From positions 1 to 47,986 of the forward strand of contig RPFO01001373.1 of assembly GCA_009746045.1 (NCBI GenBank): DNA of 47,986 bases, in the 5' to 3' direction. Of the stretch, positions 16,644-26,581 are shown piece by piece. The stretch's first letter is position 1. Each line of letters opens with the position of its first letter. A program made the position numbers and the translations under genes. The stretch is from Mesostigma viride. Taxonomy: Eukaryota > Streptophyta > Mesostigmatophyceae > Mesostigmatales > Mesostigmataceae. Under the pieces are notes generated by a model. The model was not told the DNA's origin and ran no database searches. It saw only the letters and a program-made list of their open reading frames with translations.

Positions 16644-19600
16644 TCATGGTTTATTGGACCATTGGGACACGACGTCGGCGCTCGCGCCGTACGTCGTGCC
16701 GAGCGAGTTGGTCCCATCGTCGGCCATAGGAGCTGGATTATTGGCCACGAGAGCGTCGTTCCCCGAGCCCTTGATTTTTACGAGTTGGACGGATTCGTCG
16801 TCGTCGATTCGGAAGCCGTACGTCACCGACACGGGCTTGACATACTGCCCGCGATATCCGTACAATTGACCGTCCCCGGAAATAAGCCCCTTACACACGC
16901 GGATGTTGTCGTACCAGGTGTCCTTGGAGTTGAACAGCGCAACGGTCCCGAAAAAAAGTGTTTTGGTCAAAATGGTCAGGCCCGTGATCGTGCCACTCGC
17001 TCCATCGGACGTCATCGTCTTCTCCACGCCGTTCACGAACAGTTTCGGCCTCCCCGTGTCCGTCACCTGGACGCCCAGGACGAAGGGGTCGTACGTCGTA
17101 AGTGTGTCTGTCGTTTTTTCGAAATTCTGTCCGTTCGTAAAGTACAATTTTCCGCCGGATATAAAGACCCTGAGATTATTAGGCACCTGATTGTAGTCCC
17201 CGTATGTGATCAAATCGGTATTGGATGTCAAGAAGGCCGCATCCCGTGGTATGACCGTGGCGACGATGGTGTACGGCCGCGCCATGTCAATGTTGACATA
17301 GGCTTTTCCGTCAGGCATCGCGCGCCAGTTGTTCATTTTCAGAACGCCGTTTTCTATGTATGGCGTGTTTGTACTATTGGGGTACAGTAAGAGAGTGTAC
17401 CCCCCCACGCTGCTGTTCAGCCCAAGCCCCGACGAGTTTGTGAAGTCCCATCGCGCCTCGTCCTTCAGCGTATCCGATGAGACGGGGAGACTCGAGAGTA
17501 GGATGTTCGTCCCTGGCGCCTTTCTCAACGTTTGGTCGATGGTTCTAGTAAGGAGCAGCTGCCCCCCTTGCACGTGCCAATAGGAGCCCAAGTGATCGCC
17601 TCGATCCTGGGTGGTCCCCGCGTTCCACTTGATGGACCTCTCCACTTCCACGGAGTTCACGGTACCGTTGCCATCGACCGCGATGCCGGCTCCGGACGAG
17701 CTGGAGTTCGTTGCCGCCGTCACGGACACGATACGAACGTCGTCCACGCGAAGTGCGGCCAGCGATGCCTCGCCTCCGTAGTGTCCGAACAGCACACCGA
17801 CCGTGGAGGATACGGATATGGAAGCCAAGGCCGCTAAATCTCCGACGTTCGACTCGGTGAGCACCTTTTCGTTGTTGTCCACTATCAGATGCAATCGCGT
17901 CGTCACCGCGTCTCTCCGAAGGGCGATATTGACTGCCTTGTTCGCTACCAATAAACCTGCAGGGGATGAGGCGGATTTCATTCCGTCGGTTACGTTGATT
18001 TTATTGGTCGCGCCATCGTATCTGACTTCGAGAGTGCCGTACGCCATGAGGTTGGTGGTGGACAAGGAGGTCACGGGTGTGAAGTTGGCGCTCACCTGAA
18101 ACCCGCTCGTGCCCGAGGGGAGAGTGTTATTGCTGATGGACGCGTTCCCACCGGACCCGGCGATCTCGAGTCGTTCGTTTGCGAAGGAAGCTGCCCCGTT
18201 CAGGGTCATCACGATGGAGCTGATCGTGTCGGTGTTCGGCGTCGCAGACCCGAATTGCCACGTCGCGACAGGGACATCCGCGGGACTGGAGAGCAGCAAG
18301 ACCTTGTCTGCGACGTTGACGTTCGTGGACGTCTGGTTCACGGTGTTCAAGTTCCCGGTCACGTTCAGGTTTCCGCGTACGGTCACTTCACCGGTCGACG
18401 ACGTGAGATCGAGTCCACCCACGGACGTCGTGATCTTCCCGCCGGTTCCGACGTTGTCTGTAAGTATCAACTCCTTTTGGATCGCGACTGACGTCGGCGC
18501 CGTCAGTTTCAAGACCGTCGCGGTCGTGGGCTGGACGGTATTCGACGTCACGTTAATCCCGTCCACGTTCACTCCGCCCGACGCGCTCGTCAATGTCAGC
18601 GCACCGGCGGAGGTCGTGGCGCTGCCACCGGACGCGTTTGTGAACACGAGATCCTTCGCCACTTTCACGTTCGTTCCGGCGGACAGCGTCAGATCGGGAT
18701 TCGACGTGGTGATGGTAGACCCATTGACCTTGGTCTGGGCGATGTTCACCCACCCCGAGGACCCCGTCAAATTCAAATCCCCGGCGGATGCGGACACGTT
18801 GCCCCCGGACGCGTTTGTTAGTACGAGATTGTTTGATACTTTGACGTTCGTGAGTGAGGACAGAGTGAGGTCGGAGTTGGGCGTCGAGATGGTCGACCCG
18901 TTGACATTGATCCCGGTGTGCAAGTTCACGCCGCCGCCGCCGGACACGCTAGTCAGTGTCAAAGGGCCCGTAGAGGTGGTGACCTTCCCGCCATTGTTGG
19001 CCGTGTTCGTCAACACGAGATCCTTCTCCACGTTCACGGTCGAACCCGACGTCAGCGCAAGGGATGTTGTAGTAGAGGATATCGTGGTTCCGTTCACGTT
19101 GACCCCGGTGTGTAGGTTGACGCCGCCGGAAACGCTGGTCAGTGTCAAAGGGCCCGTGGAGGTGGTGACCTTCCCGCCGCTATTGGCCGTGTTTGTCAGC
19201 ACAAGATCCTTCTGCACGTTCACGGTGGAGCCGGATGTTATTGTCAGCGCGGAGTTCGTGGTAGATATCGCGTTATTGAGGAACTTCACTTCTTCCACCG
19301 TGACGCTCGACCCGGACACTCCCGTGTCTCCCGTAATCCATATGTGTTCTCCTTTGTTCGAGGCACCGCCAAGAGACGCCGCCTCGATCTTCGTGCATTT
19401 CTCACCATTCGTGGTGTACGTGTTACCGGAAAATCCAATCTTCAATTTCGAATCGGGATCTTGTCCGCGAACGCTGACGGACGGACATATCTCGACTCCC
19501 GCGCCCGCGGATATGCGCACTTGCCCGTCCGTCGACGCGTCCGCGGATAAACGCAGTTGGGACGCGGTGACTAGCTCAAGATCGTTCGTGTCTCCGTCGA

Positions 19601-20162
19601 TCACCCCTCGCCAGTCGCTGGCGCCTGTCTGAGACCCGGACTTTTGCCCGGAATCGAAAATCATACCCGCGAGAATTTGTTGGTTCGCGTTTCCCGAGTC
19701 TCCGCGCACCGCAAAAGCGTCGGGGTGAGAATTCGCCACCGTTTTAGCTGGCTTGTGGGCGACAAGCGTCGAGTCTTCGACGATTACATCATACGAAGAG
19801 GTTTGGCCCTTCAACAACAGATGATTCGAGGTGGACTTGTATTCCGAATTGGAAAGTTCCACGGTGTCCCCGTCCCTCGTGTAATTCTGAAGGGTCTGTG
19901 TGGGGATGGACCCACCGGCCCCCGTTACGAGGTTGCCCGTAATCTCGACATTTCCGTGGATATACACCTTCTTCACGGCGTCAGGCACCGTTGTCGTCAT
20001 ATCATTCCCGCCTGAAATGTTCGGGACGATATGAATCTCGTCGAGTCCGATGATCTTGAGATCCCGGACGGTAGCGGAAGTGTCATCTTCGCCGCGGATC
20101 TCGTTCGCGTAAAGAGACCGGACGCGAGAACTTCCCAAATCTTCACAGAGAACGGTGGGCAT
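16644..20162 (-). CDS. Large repeat-containing fibre/adhesin-like protein with two laminin-G-like domains
   Basis: This intact 1172-residue protein is Ser/Thr/Asn/Gly/Val-rich and almost Cys-free. Residues 1-295 are a mixed N-terminal region. Residues 296-607 are five repeats of about 60 residues, each with a 'VNVxKDLVLTN' and 'TTSxGxLxLTS' element and a 'NGTTI/NGSTI' turn, predicting a long beta-solenoid shaft. Residues about 632-815 and 900-1105 are two concanavalin A/laminin-G-like modules ('TLEVRYDG...IALRRD', 'LRVFISGGKLYF...FVNGVEK...DNIRVCKG'), typical of sugar binding. The last 60 residues repeat the motif seen in the small neighbouring protein. It is likely a virion fibre that recognises host glycans. 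Confidence 0.7.
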   Translation of the reverse strand: MPTVLCEDLGSSRVRSLYANEIRGEDDTSATVRDLKIIGLDEIHIVPNISGGNDMTTTVPDAVKKVYIHGNVEITGNLVTGAGGSIPTQTLQNYTRDGDTVELSNSEYKSTSNHLLLKGQTSSYDVIVEDSTLVAHKPAKTVANSHPDAFAVRGDSGNANQQILAGMIFDSGQKSGSQTGASDWRGVIDGDTNDLELVTASQLRLSADASTDGQVRISAGAGVEICPSVSVRGQDPDSKLKIGFSGNTYTTNGEKCTKIEAASLGGASNKGEHIWITGDTGVSGSSVTVEEVKFLNNAISTTNSALTITSGSTVNVQKDLVLTNTANSGGKVTTSTGPLTLTSVSGGVNLHTGVNVNGTTISSTTTSLALTSGSTVNVEKDLVLTNTANNGGKVTTSTGPLTLTSVSGGGGVNLHTGINVNGSTISTPNSDLTLSSLTNVKVSNNLVLTNASGGNVSASAGDLNLTGSSGWVNIAQTKVNGSTITTSNPDLTLSAGTNVKVAKDLVFTNASGGSATTSAGALTLTSASGGVNVDGINVTSNTVQPTTATVLKLTAPTSVAIQKELILTDNVGTGGKITTSVGGLDLTSSTGEVTVRGNLNVTGNLNTVNQTSTNVNVADKVLLLSSPADVPVATWQFGSATPNTDTISSIVMTLNGAASFANERLEIAGSGGNASISNNTLPSGTSGFQVSANFTPVTSLSTTNLMAYGTLEVRYDGATNKINVTDGMKSASSPAGLLVANKAVNIALRRDAVTTRLHLIVDNNEKVLTESNVGDLAALASISVSSTVGVLFGHYGGEASLAALRVDDVRIVSVTAATNSSSSGAGIAVDGNGTVNSVEVERSIKWNAGTTQDRGDHLGSYWHVQGGQLLLTRTIDQTLRKAPGTNILLSSLPVSSDTLKDEARWDFTNSSGLGLNSSVGGYTLLLYPNSTNTPYIENGVLKMNNWRAMPDGKAYVNIDMARPYTIVATVIPRDAAFLTSNTDLITYGDYNQVPNNLRVFISGGKLYFTNGQNFEKTTDTLTTYDPFVLGVQVTDTGRPKLFVNGVEKTMTSDGASGTITGLTILTKTLFFGTVALFNSKDTWYDNIRVCKGLISGDGQLYGYRGQYVKPVSVTYGFRIDDDESVQLVKIKGSGNDALVANNPAPMADDGTNSLGTTYGASADVVSQWSNKP
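18342..19274 (-). repeat. Five tandem repeats of about 180 bases in the fibre gene
   Basis: These encode residues 296-607. The first two units are nearly identical in protein (DLVLTNTAN-S/N-GGKVTTSTGP), and the later ones diverge progressively. This suggests recent duplication at the N-terminal side of the array. The first two also share long stretches of DNA identity. Confidence 0.8.
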
Positions 20163-20180
20163 TTATCATTCGTAACGATA

Positions 20181-20651
20181 TTATATTTGCTTCGGTATCG
20201 GCGATGTCGGGGCCACGAGGCGCGACCGTTGGTTGTACAGGTACCCGAGCACGAACGCCAGCCCCGCCCCGACCACCATGTACATGATCACGTTGCCTCT
20301 CGACTCCTCCGCCGCGATCTGCCGCATGCGGCTCTCGAGCGCAAGCTGCTGTCTCGCGCGGTTGTCCGCCGCCGCCGCCGCCGCGTGCATCTCTTGGACC
20401 GGGGGCGGGGGTCTCGCTCGCTGCGGGGGCAGCATCATGGACGGGTGTTGCGCGTGCGGTTGCTGTTGGTGCGGCGGCGGGATGGACAGCGGCCCCGGGA
20501 TGTGGATGGGCTCGCGTCCCGTGCTGTCGGAGACCTGGAACGCAGGGGTCGCCTCCGAATGAGAATGAGACGGTTGCGGGGCCATCGAGGACGACATCGA
20601 CTCCCCCGACGGCATGAACGTGTAGGCTTGGTCCAAGGGCGCTCCGCTCAT
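20181..20651 (-). CDS. Pro/Gln-rich protein with C-terminal membrane anchor
   Basis: The intact 156-residue protein has a disordered Pro, Gln, His and Ser-rich region up to about residue 85 and an Ala-rich helical segment (HAAAAAADNRARQQLALESRMR). It ends with one membrane helix (VIMYMVVGAGLAFVLGYLY, about residues 120-138) and a basic tail. This tail-anchored design is usual for small virion membrane proteins. A TAGAGGGTA-like element lies just before its ATG. Function unknown. Confidence 0.65.
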   Translation of the reverse strand: MSGAPLDQAYTFMPSGESMSSSMAPQPSHSHSEATPAFQVSDSTGREPIHIPGPLSIPPPHQQQPHAQHPSMMLPPQRARPPPPVQEMHAAAAAADNRARQQLALESRMRQIAAEESRGNVIMYMVVGAGLAFVLGYLYNQRSRLVAPTSPIPKQI

Positions 20652-20701
20652 CTTTACCCTCTACTCGAGGGAAATTAACCGCTCCCCGCGAACGAACTCG
20701 T

Positions 20702-21331
20702 TCAGATGTATTCCGCCATCGTTTCCGCCGCCGTGTGGAAACGCTTGGCGATGACTTCCTTCTTCTTGACCGCCATGAACGGCACGACGTGGTTGTTGAA
20801 GATCCGCAGGACGTACTTCTCGATGTAGTGGCTGTCCTCCTTCACGGGCGGCTCGTCCTTGGCCGACCAGTCCCCGAGCACGTTGAAGAACCGGATGATC
20901 GCCTGCACGTGTTTCTCCTCCACGTTCGGGTAGATGACCTGCGTGAAGTACTTGTCGAACTCCTCGCGGTTCTGACACGACAGCAGGATCGGGATCATGC
21001 GTTCCGCGATCCGCAGCCCGCGGCGGGCTTCGGGGGAAATGCTCTCCTCCGCCACCTTCCACCCGTCCAGCACCTCGGTGACGGCTTTCTTGATGGGTTC
21101 CGGAAGCCCCTCCTGCGTGCGGATGTGCATGAGACAGATCACCTCCACGTCCGTGACGGTCCCCTGCAGCTGCTTCGACTCGAGGATGCTGGCGAGGCGC
21201 ACCACGATGTTCTTGATGATCCGGCGACACGACTCCGCGTCCTCGCCCAGGTTGCTCACCACGCTCTGGATCATCGAGTTCGGGAACTTCCACGTGTGGA
21301 CCTTGTTGTCGATGCGCACCTTGACTTCCAT
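20702..21331 (-). CDS. Conserved-looking helical NCLDV hypothetical protein
   Basis: The intact 209-residue protein is helical throughout with a balanced charge, few Cys and no membrane segment. Residues 1-20 (VKVRIDNKVHTWKFPNSMI) form a short beta start. The rest shows amphipathic helices of the armadillo/HEAT kind (LASILES, EVICLMHIRT, ERMIPILLSC) and a Lys-rich part near the C-terminus (MAVKKKEVIAKRF). I do not recognise the family. It is divergent from the gene at 21413, with an 80-base AT-rich gap between them. Confidence 0.6.
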   Translation of the reverse strand: MEVKVRIDNKVHTWKFPNSMIQSVVSNLGEDAESCRRIIKNIVVRLASILESKQLQGTVTDVEVICLMHIRTQEGLPEPIKKAVTEVLDGWKVAEESISPEARRGLRIAERMIPILLSCQNREEFDKYFTQVIYPNVEEKHVQAIIRFFNVLGDWSAKDEPPVKEDSHYIEKYVLRIFNNHVVPFMAVKKKEVIAKRFHTAAETMAEYI

Positions 21332-21401
21332 GTTTCTCGTAGGAGCGGCTGAAATTCGCGCGTTCGTTTTGAACGCGAGGAATTATTTGCGGTAGTAACG
21401 T

Positions 21402-21407
21402 GTATAG
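21402..21407 (+). promoter_or_regulatory. TATA-like box of the gene at 21413
   Basis: GTATAG lies 5 bases upstream of the ATG at 21413. Confidence 0.4.
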
Positions 21408-21412
21408 AAACC

Positions 21413-21912
21413 ATGTCCGCGGTCCAGGCCTTCAACAACATGCTCTCGATGTTCCTGGGCGAGCTCGAGCTCGCCTTCCCCGACGAGAAGTCGATCGTCG
21501 GCGTGCGCACGGCCTTCTCCCTGGCCTGCAAGGGCAACGCCAGGCTGCCTCTGGACACGTTCATGGACGCCATGACGCCGCACGTCCTCTCGATCGTGAA
21601 CAAGGACCCCGCGTTCTTCGCCGACGCCGTCGCCACCATCCCGTACGTGAAGGACATCCACATCCAAAAGCACTGGGCGGAGGCGCCGGAGGCCACCAAG
21701 GAAGCCATCTGGGAGTACCTCTCCACTCTGACCATGCTGGGCATGGGCGTGCGGAACATCCCCCCGAGGTGCTGCGACAGGCGGAGTCCCTGGCGATGAC
21801 GCTGGCCGAGAAGATCGAGAGCGGCGAAGGGTCCGCGTCCCAGCTCTTGGAGGACGTGATCTCCGGCGTCAAAGAGATCACGTCGTCCGACAAGCTGTTG
21901 ACAGAAAATTAA
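21413..21912 (+). CDS. Conserved-type small helical NCLDV protein, one frameshift
   Basis: About 166 residues from ATG 21413. The N-terminus (AFNNMLSMFLGELELAFPDE) has the pattern 'FN..l..Fl.eL...FPe' that I associate with a small conserved protein of many algal and amoebal NCLDVs. The middle is helical with W/Y-rich turns. The frame is lost by one base in the C6 run at about 21760, and the C-terminus continues in the next frame to 21912 (LLEDVISGVKEITSSDK). Soluble and probably part of a viral core or assembly complex, but this is inference. Confidence 0.6.
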
Positions 21913-21934
21913 CTTCGAGCTAACTACATATAGG

Positions 21935-22345
21935 ATGCAGGTATTCGAACGTTTGTTCGACGACCCCATGTACTTTTGGCCGTTCGTGCCCGGCGCGAGC
22001 GTTTCGGACCGGTGCGACGCGGCCAAGCGGTTCGGGTTGTACGTGATGCTGATCGGCGGCGCCGTCACGTGGTCGGTGCGCGCCGTGGTGCTGGGCCTGA
22101 TTATCATCGTCCTCTCGCACATGTTCTTCTGTTTCGACGCCAGGTTCGCGAAGAAGACGGCGGACGACGGCAATCCGCACGCCAACTACACCGTGGGCAG
22201 GGACTTCCGGACCGTCGAGGGGACGGTCCCGAGCGCCGTCGCGCGCGACACGTACCAATCGCTCGTCGAGGCGCCCAACGAGTCGGACATGACGCGGTTT
22301 CTCGCCGTCGCCCATCCCGACCTCACGCAGCGGAGGAGATATTGA
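21935..22345 (+). CDS. Small two-helix membrane protein
   Basis: The intact 136-residue protein is aromatic-rich at the N-terminus (FERLFDDPMYFWPF). One or two membrane helices follow (FGLYVMLIGGAVTWSVRAVVLGLIIIVLSHMFF, about residues 33-65), then a polar tail with ANYTVG. It resembles small NCLDV membrane proteins with a 'NP..N' turn after the membrane region (DUF5762-like; tentative). An ATATAG box lies just upstream (21928-21933). Likely an inner-membrane virion protein. Confidence 0.6.
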   Translation: MQVFERLFDDPMYFWPFVPGASVSDRCDAAKRFGLYVMLIGGAVTWSVRAVVLGLIIIVLSHMFFCFDARFAKKTADDGNPHANYTVGRDFRTVEGTVPSAVARDTYQSLVEAPNESDMTRFLAVAHPDLTQRRRY

Positions 22346-22369
22346 TTTTCGAAGTAGAAGGGTAGAGGG

Positions 22370-25300
22370 ATGGCGCTCGTGCCGCGTCGGGAGACGCCGG
22401 CCCCGCCGAGTCTCGTCCCGACGAAACTCAAGCAGGGGAAGGCGCACAGTCTGGCGTTCCGAGAGAGGATCGCGATCGCCGTGCACTCCGCCAAGACAGC
22501 GACCCGAAACGGCCCCTGTCCGAGGTCGCGGAATGTTCGCGGTCGATCGGAAGACCGCGTACAAGTACTACCAGTGGTGGAAACAGGACCGGGAGAACGG
22601 GGTCGATTACTCCAACCCCGATCATCTCAAAAAGTCCCTCCTGAACCCCCTGACCTGGAAGACGAAGAACGACGACCGTGCGTGGGAGGTCCGGCCTCAC
22701 GATTGGCTCGAGACGCGCTTCCGTCCCCGGATCGCCGGACGCGAGCCGGCGGACCCCCGCGAGCTGTGGACGCGGCTGTCGAAACATCTCGCGGATCTCC
22801 AGACCAATCACCTGCCTCAATACACGGCCGCCGACCTCGTGATTGCGGTGGAAAAGGTCGCTTCGAAGGGCAGAGAGGTTCTTCCGCGTGCCGAACCGCC
22901 GCTGCGATTGCAGAGTTACTACGACCCCGACACGATAGAGCCCGTGTACCCTTTGGACTACGCGACGCACGAGGCGGCGGCGACCCGGACGCGCAGGCGG
23001 CCGCGGAGCCGCGGCGGCCGCGGAGGCGGAAGCCGACAACCGGGCGATCGTGCCCGTCGCCGCCACATCCGGCGCGCTCGTCGTGCCCCCGCGATCTTCC
23101 CGTGCCATCGTGCGGAGACCCGACCGCGCAAACGATAGGATCATCGTATTTCCTTTTATGAAAGATTCCGTGCGTAAAAAGCTGTTGGAAGTACAAAAGT
23201 TTGTGAATGAAAACAAAATCACTTTGACCGAAGCGGACGTGGAAAGAGCTCGCAAGGAACACAAGCTATCGTACAAGACCATCGCGTACGACCATCAGGA
23301 GAAGGACCTCAAGTCCGTCAAGGAGGAGAAGAAGGTATTTCGCGAGATCCAGGCGACTCTCTACGCGGAAGATTGCGTGTTCATCGACGAGTTCCACGTG
23401 GTCATGAACCTGGCGCCCACCAAGGGGTGGACCATGCCCGGGAAACACGCGCCTCTGCGCAGGATCGAACAGAGGTTCTCGAAGACGACGGTGCTGGCGG
23501 CCATGAGATGGCCGTCCGAGGAGAAACCTCCGCACCCCCGCGCGTGGCCTTCTTCTTGCGCATCCTGCCGCCGCTGCCGGGCCGCATCACCAACCAAAAC
23601 CCCTGCAACACCGCGCAAGAACGCGAGGTCGCGGACGTCTTGCGAGGACAGGTGTGGTGGGAAGGCATCATGATGTTGGTGGGGGGCTACATCCGCCTCT
23701 TCGACCCTGTGCCGTTCCACGACATCAGCCTGTTCAAAGTGAAGGCCCGTCTCGTGAGGCGGAAGGAGTCGAAGAAGGCGCAGGAGCCTCCTCCGCCTCC
23801 GTACACCCCCTCCCGTTGCGGCAGGACTTTCGTCAGGTCATCGTGGAGGGGAGATACGCCGACGTTTTCCCGACGAGGGTGAACCAGGTGGCCGGACAGG
23901 TGGGGTTCCTCCCGAGGTCGAGCAGCTGTGGAAGAAGTCGGGACAAGACGCGGTCATGCTCCCGGACGCCGTGAGCAGCGGCGCGATGAGGGACACGTTC
24001 TGGTCCTTTCTGCCGGGCTGGAACGCGCGACGGGACGAGGAACGTTCGACGATCGCGGACTTCTTGCGACGGTCACGACGCTGCCCTCGCCGGAGGACAA
24101 ACTCGAGTTCGTGATCCGTCTCGCCGCGCACGATTTCGTGATGATGCATTATATCCGCGCCACAACTACCCTGTCAAGCAGAGGATCTACGGTGACGAGA
24201 TCTCGGATCCGACGTCGCTTGCGGAATTCGCGAAGGATTTCCGCCCGGCGTCATGTTCAAGAACGTGACCCCCTTGCTGCGGGGCGGGAACGACGACATC
24301 AAGGTCAATGGCATGTTGAAGGAGACGGAAGAGGCCGCCCGCGCGTCGATGCTGACGTACCCGGAAACGGGCAACGCCGACAAGTCCCACGACGACGAGG
24401 ACGAGAAGTCGGGTTCGCAGCTGATGGTCGAGAAGTTGATGCAAGTGTTCCAGAACGCGAGTTTGCGAGATATCCTAAAGCCGTGTTTTATGACGAAAAT
24501 GATCGCAAGCACAAGGAATTGGACGATTTCTTCTCCTCGGACGCCGACAACTCGGCCATGTTCGACAGGGACTACGTGAACCGCAAGCTGCGGATAGCGG
24601 ACGGGGCGCAGAAGACCGCGCGGCTGACGAATCTCGCGCGCGCGATCTACAGAGCTCTCAGCGTCCACTGGACGATCCAGGGCATGTCGTCGTCCATGAC
24701 GCCGCTCGACGTGGCCACTCACATCTGGTTCATCGTCCACCATTGCAAAGGACAGGAGCACTGGATGGACGGCAAACTGCGCGACATGAAAGATCCGTAC
24801 GTGTACGGATACCCCCCCAAGATCGATCCCGATTTCCGAGGACACGTCTTGGCGAAAGACGTGTTGACGCATTTCCGTACCAAGTCGGGGGTCTCGAGGA
24901 CGGAGGTCCTGCCCATCCACATCGCTCGACGGCATTTCTCCGACAAATACGCCGGCGCGCCGCCGCTCCCGGTCACGAAAACCGTGTTCAAGTGGTTTCT
25001 GGAGTCGCTCCCGGACGGCTTCGTGCAAGGAAAGACGATCATCATGGACGGCGCTTCCGTCCACGCAAAGCCGGCGAACGAACAGCGGCAGAAGAACAAG
25101 GATCTGGAGGAGAATCGGGTCTACCCCGACGGAGAGATGAGCGAGTTCGCCCTGCTGCTACGGAAGCGGGGAGCCGGCGACGCGCTCCTGCATCCGCCGA
25201 CGTTCAAACGCTTCAAGGAGCGCAAGCCGGCGTTGGTATTCCTTCCTCCGTTTTCTCCCGAATTCAACCCCATCGAGTTGGCGTTCAACACCGCGAAACA

Positions 25301-26108
25301 TTTCATCCGGCGCGAGTCGGCCCGGGTCGGCCGCACGCGACTCAACCTCTCGTACGTCATCATCAACGCCTTCCACGCGCTCATCCGGCCGCACGCGATC
25401 AAGAACTACATGCTGTGTTCGGGGTACAGGAGCGTGGAGAAGAACGTCGTTCCCGTGGTCCTCGACAAGGCCAAGGAGGACGCCGAGACCATACAAGAGG
25501 TGAGCGCGTGGAGCGCTGCCGATGTCCTGCTCCCCGTCCGTCGAGGGTGCATGGCCCAGTTCGTGGACGGAAAGTACGAAGACCCGTCCAAGGAACGGCA
25601 GAAGGAGTCGCGCGTCGGTCGAGAGTACGAAGACCCGTCCGAGGAACCGCGGACGGAGTCGAGCGTCGGTCGATCGCTCACGTATCGCGACTACACCAAC
25701 GCCGCGCCGATCACGGACGCGTATCCGGGCAAGGCGGGACGACAGGGAATGGACTTCCGCGTCCCGGTCCGGAGGACGTGCGAAACGGAGAAAAACGCGG
25801 AGAGCGGGCACGTCCGCGAAGTGTGGACGCAGGACGCGGACATCCGCGTCGGCGCCAAGATCGTCAAGTGCAAGCGGAAGCAGGCGTCCGACTACCATGA
25901 CCGCGACGAGGTCGAGGTCCGTCTCATGGGCCGCGACGATTGGGTCGAGGCCGTGGTCGTCTCGGCCCCGGCCCTCGGCGCCGTGCACAACCCCTGGATC
26001 GGCGTGACCGTCCCCGGCGACCCGAATGTCAAGTACGTAACGGTAAATCGGGTGAGGGACAGGACAGAGAGACGTGTCCTGCCGCGGAAAGGGCTCGTCG
26101 CGCCATGA
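22370..26108 (+). CDS. Giant IS630/Tc1-mariner-like DDE protein with a large insertion, heavily frameshifted
   Basis: One protein of about 1250 residues is spread over three frames by about ten one-base losses (22507, 22533, 22990, 23015, 23530, 23805, 23915, 24070, 24165, 24245, 24470). From about 24475 to the stop it is intact. Domains: a helix-turn-helix near 22515-22585 (LSEVAE then FAVDRKTAYKYYQWW); a first catalytic Asp in VFIDEF (about 23380) with GWTMPGKHAPLR; a second in IIMDGASVH (about 25046); and a LPPFSPEFNPIEL motif (about 25243-25281) giving the Glu. These fit the DDE_3 endonuclease of IS630/Tc1-mariner. The first two acids are about 550 residues apart instead of about 90, so a large domain interrupts the catalytic fold. 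The C-terminus has a 51-base tandem duplication and a beta-rich end. I see no terminal inverted repeats. Confidence 0.65.
25575..25676 (+). repeat. Two-copy 51-base tandem repeat inside the DDE-protein gene
   Basis: Units begin TACGAAGACCCGTCC at 25575 and 25626 and encode YEDPSKE/YEDPSEE followed by ES-x-VGR. A recent in-frame duplication in a charged linker. Confidence 0.75.
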
Positions 26109-26375
26109 CGAGAACGAGAACGCGCGGAAGGCACTCGTGGCCAAGAGGGCCGAGACAGGAAGAGCAAGGGGGCGCAGGCGGACGAAGAGAGGCGGCGGCT
26201 ATGGAACGCGGGCGACGCCCGTCGCGACAAGTTCCTGTTGCAGTTCGTCCGAGGAGGGGCGGACCCGCTGGCGATGCTCCGGGCGTCCGAGAGGGAGCTC
26301 AAGGGCGTAAAGCCCTTGACGGACGAGGAGGCGGATCGCTTGCCCGAGGCGTACACGAGGCTACTCGTCTCCTGA
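26105..26375 (+). CDS. Small hypothetical protein overlapping the DDE gene stop, frameshifted
   Basis: Its ATG overlaps the upstream stop as ATGA (26105-26108). The start lies in one frame, with protein-like sequence continuing into the other two after one-base losses at about 26120-26130 and 26150. The good C-terminal part (RRRLWNAGDARRDKFLLQF, then LTDEEADRLPEAYTRLLVS) runs to the stop at 26373-26375. The product is about 90 residues, helical and charged. Function not recognised. It overlaps the convergent membrane-protein gene by 15 bases. Confidence 0.45.
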
Positions 26376-26525
26376 CGACTCGGACATGTCCATGTCCGAG
26401 ACGAGGGCCGCTTCCGGATCCGCCTCCTCGTCCATCCACTCCTCGGCTCGGTTCGGGCCGTACACCGCGTACCTCCACACCATGTACAGGGTCATCCCCA
26501 GAGAGACCGCCAAGAAGATGTACAT
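26361..26525 (-). CDS. 54-residue membrane protein
   Basis: ATG at 26525 opens a short minus-strand frame: an N-terminal membrane helix (MYIFLAVSLGMTLYMVWRY), a turn (GPNRAEEW) and an acidic tail (MDEEADPEAALVSDMD). The layout, short anchor plus acidic ectodomain, is strongly protein-like. The opposite and alternative frames over the same bases are not. A very small virion membrane protein is the natural guess. Confidence 0.55.
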   Translation of the reverse strand: MYIFLAVSLGMTLYMVWRYAVYGPNRAEEWMDEEADPEAALVSDMDMSESSGDE

Positions 26526-26581
26526 GGTCTCGCGGGAGGGGCGGACACATTTTCGCTCGCGTCCAAGACGCGCGGAAAAAA

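Noticed and set aside
18109-19632. A 507-residue open frame on the plus strand opposite the fibre gene
   Set aside because: It is an antisense shadow of the tandem repeats and biased codon use of the fibre gene; the product is repetitive without its own start signal or spacing.
22370-26108. The DDE gene as a recent insertion sequence
   Set aside because: I found no terminal inverted repeats or target-site duplications by eye in the flanks, and the next gene overlaps its stop. Divergent or distant repeats cannot be ruled out.
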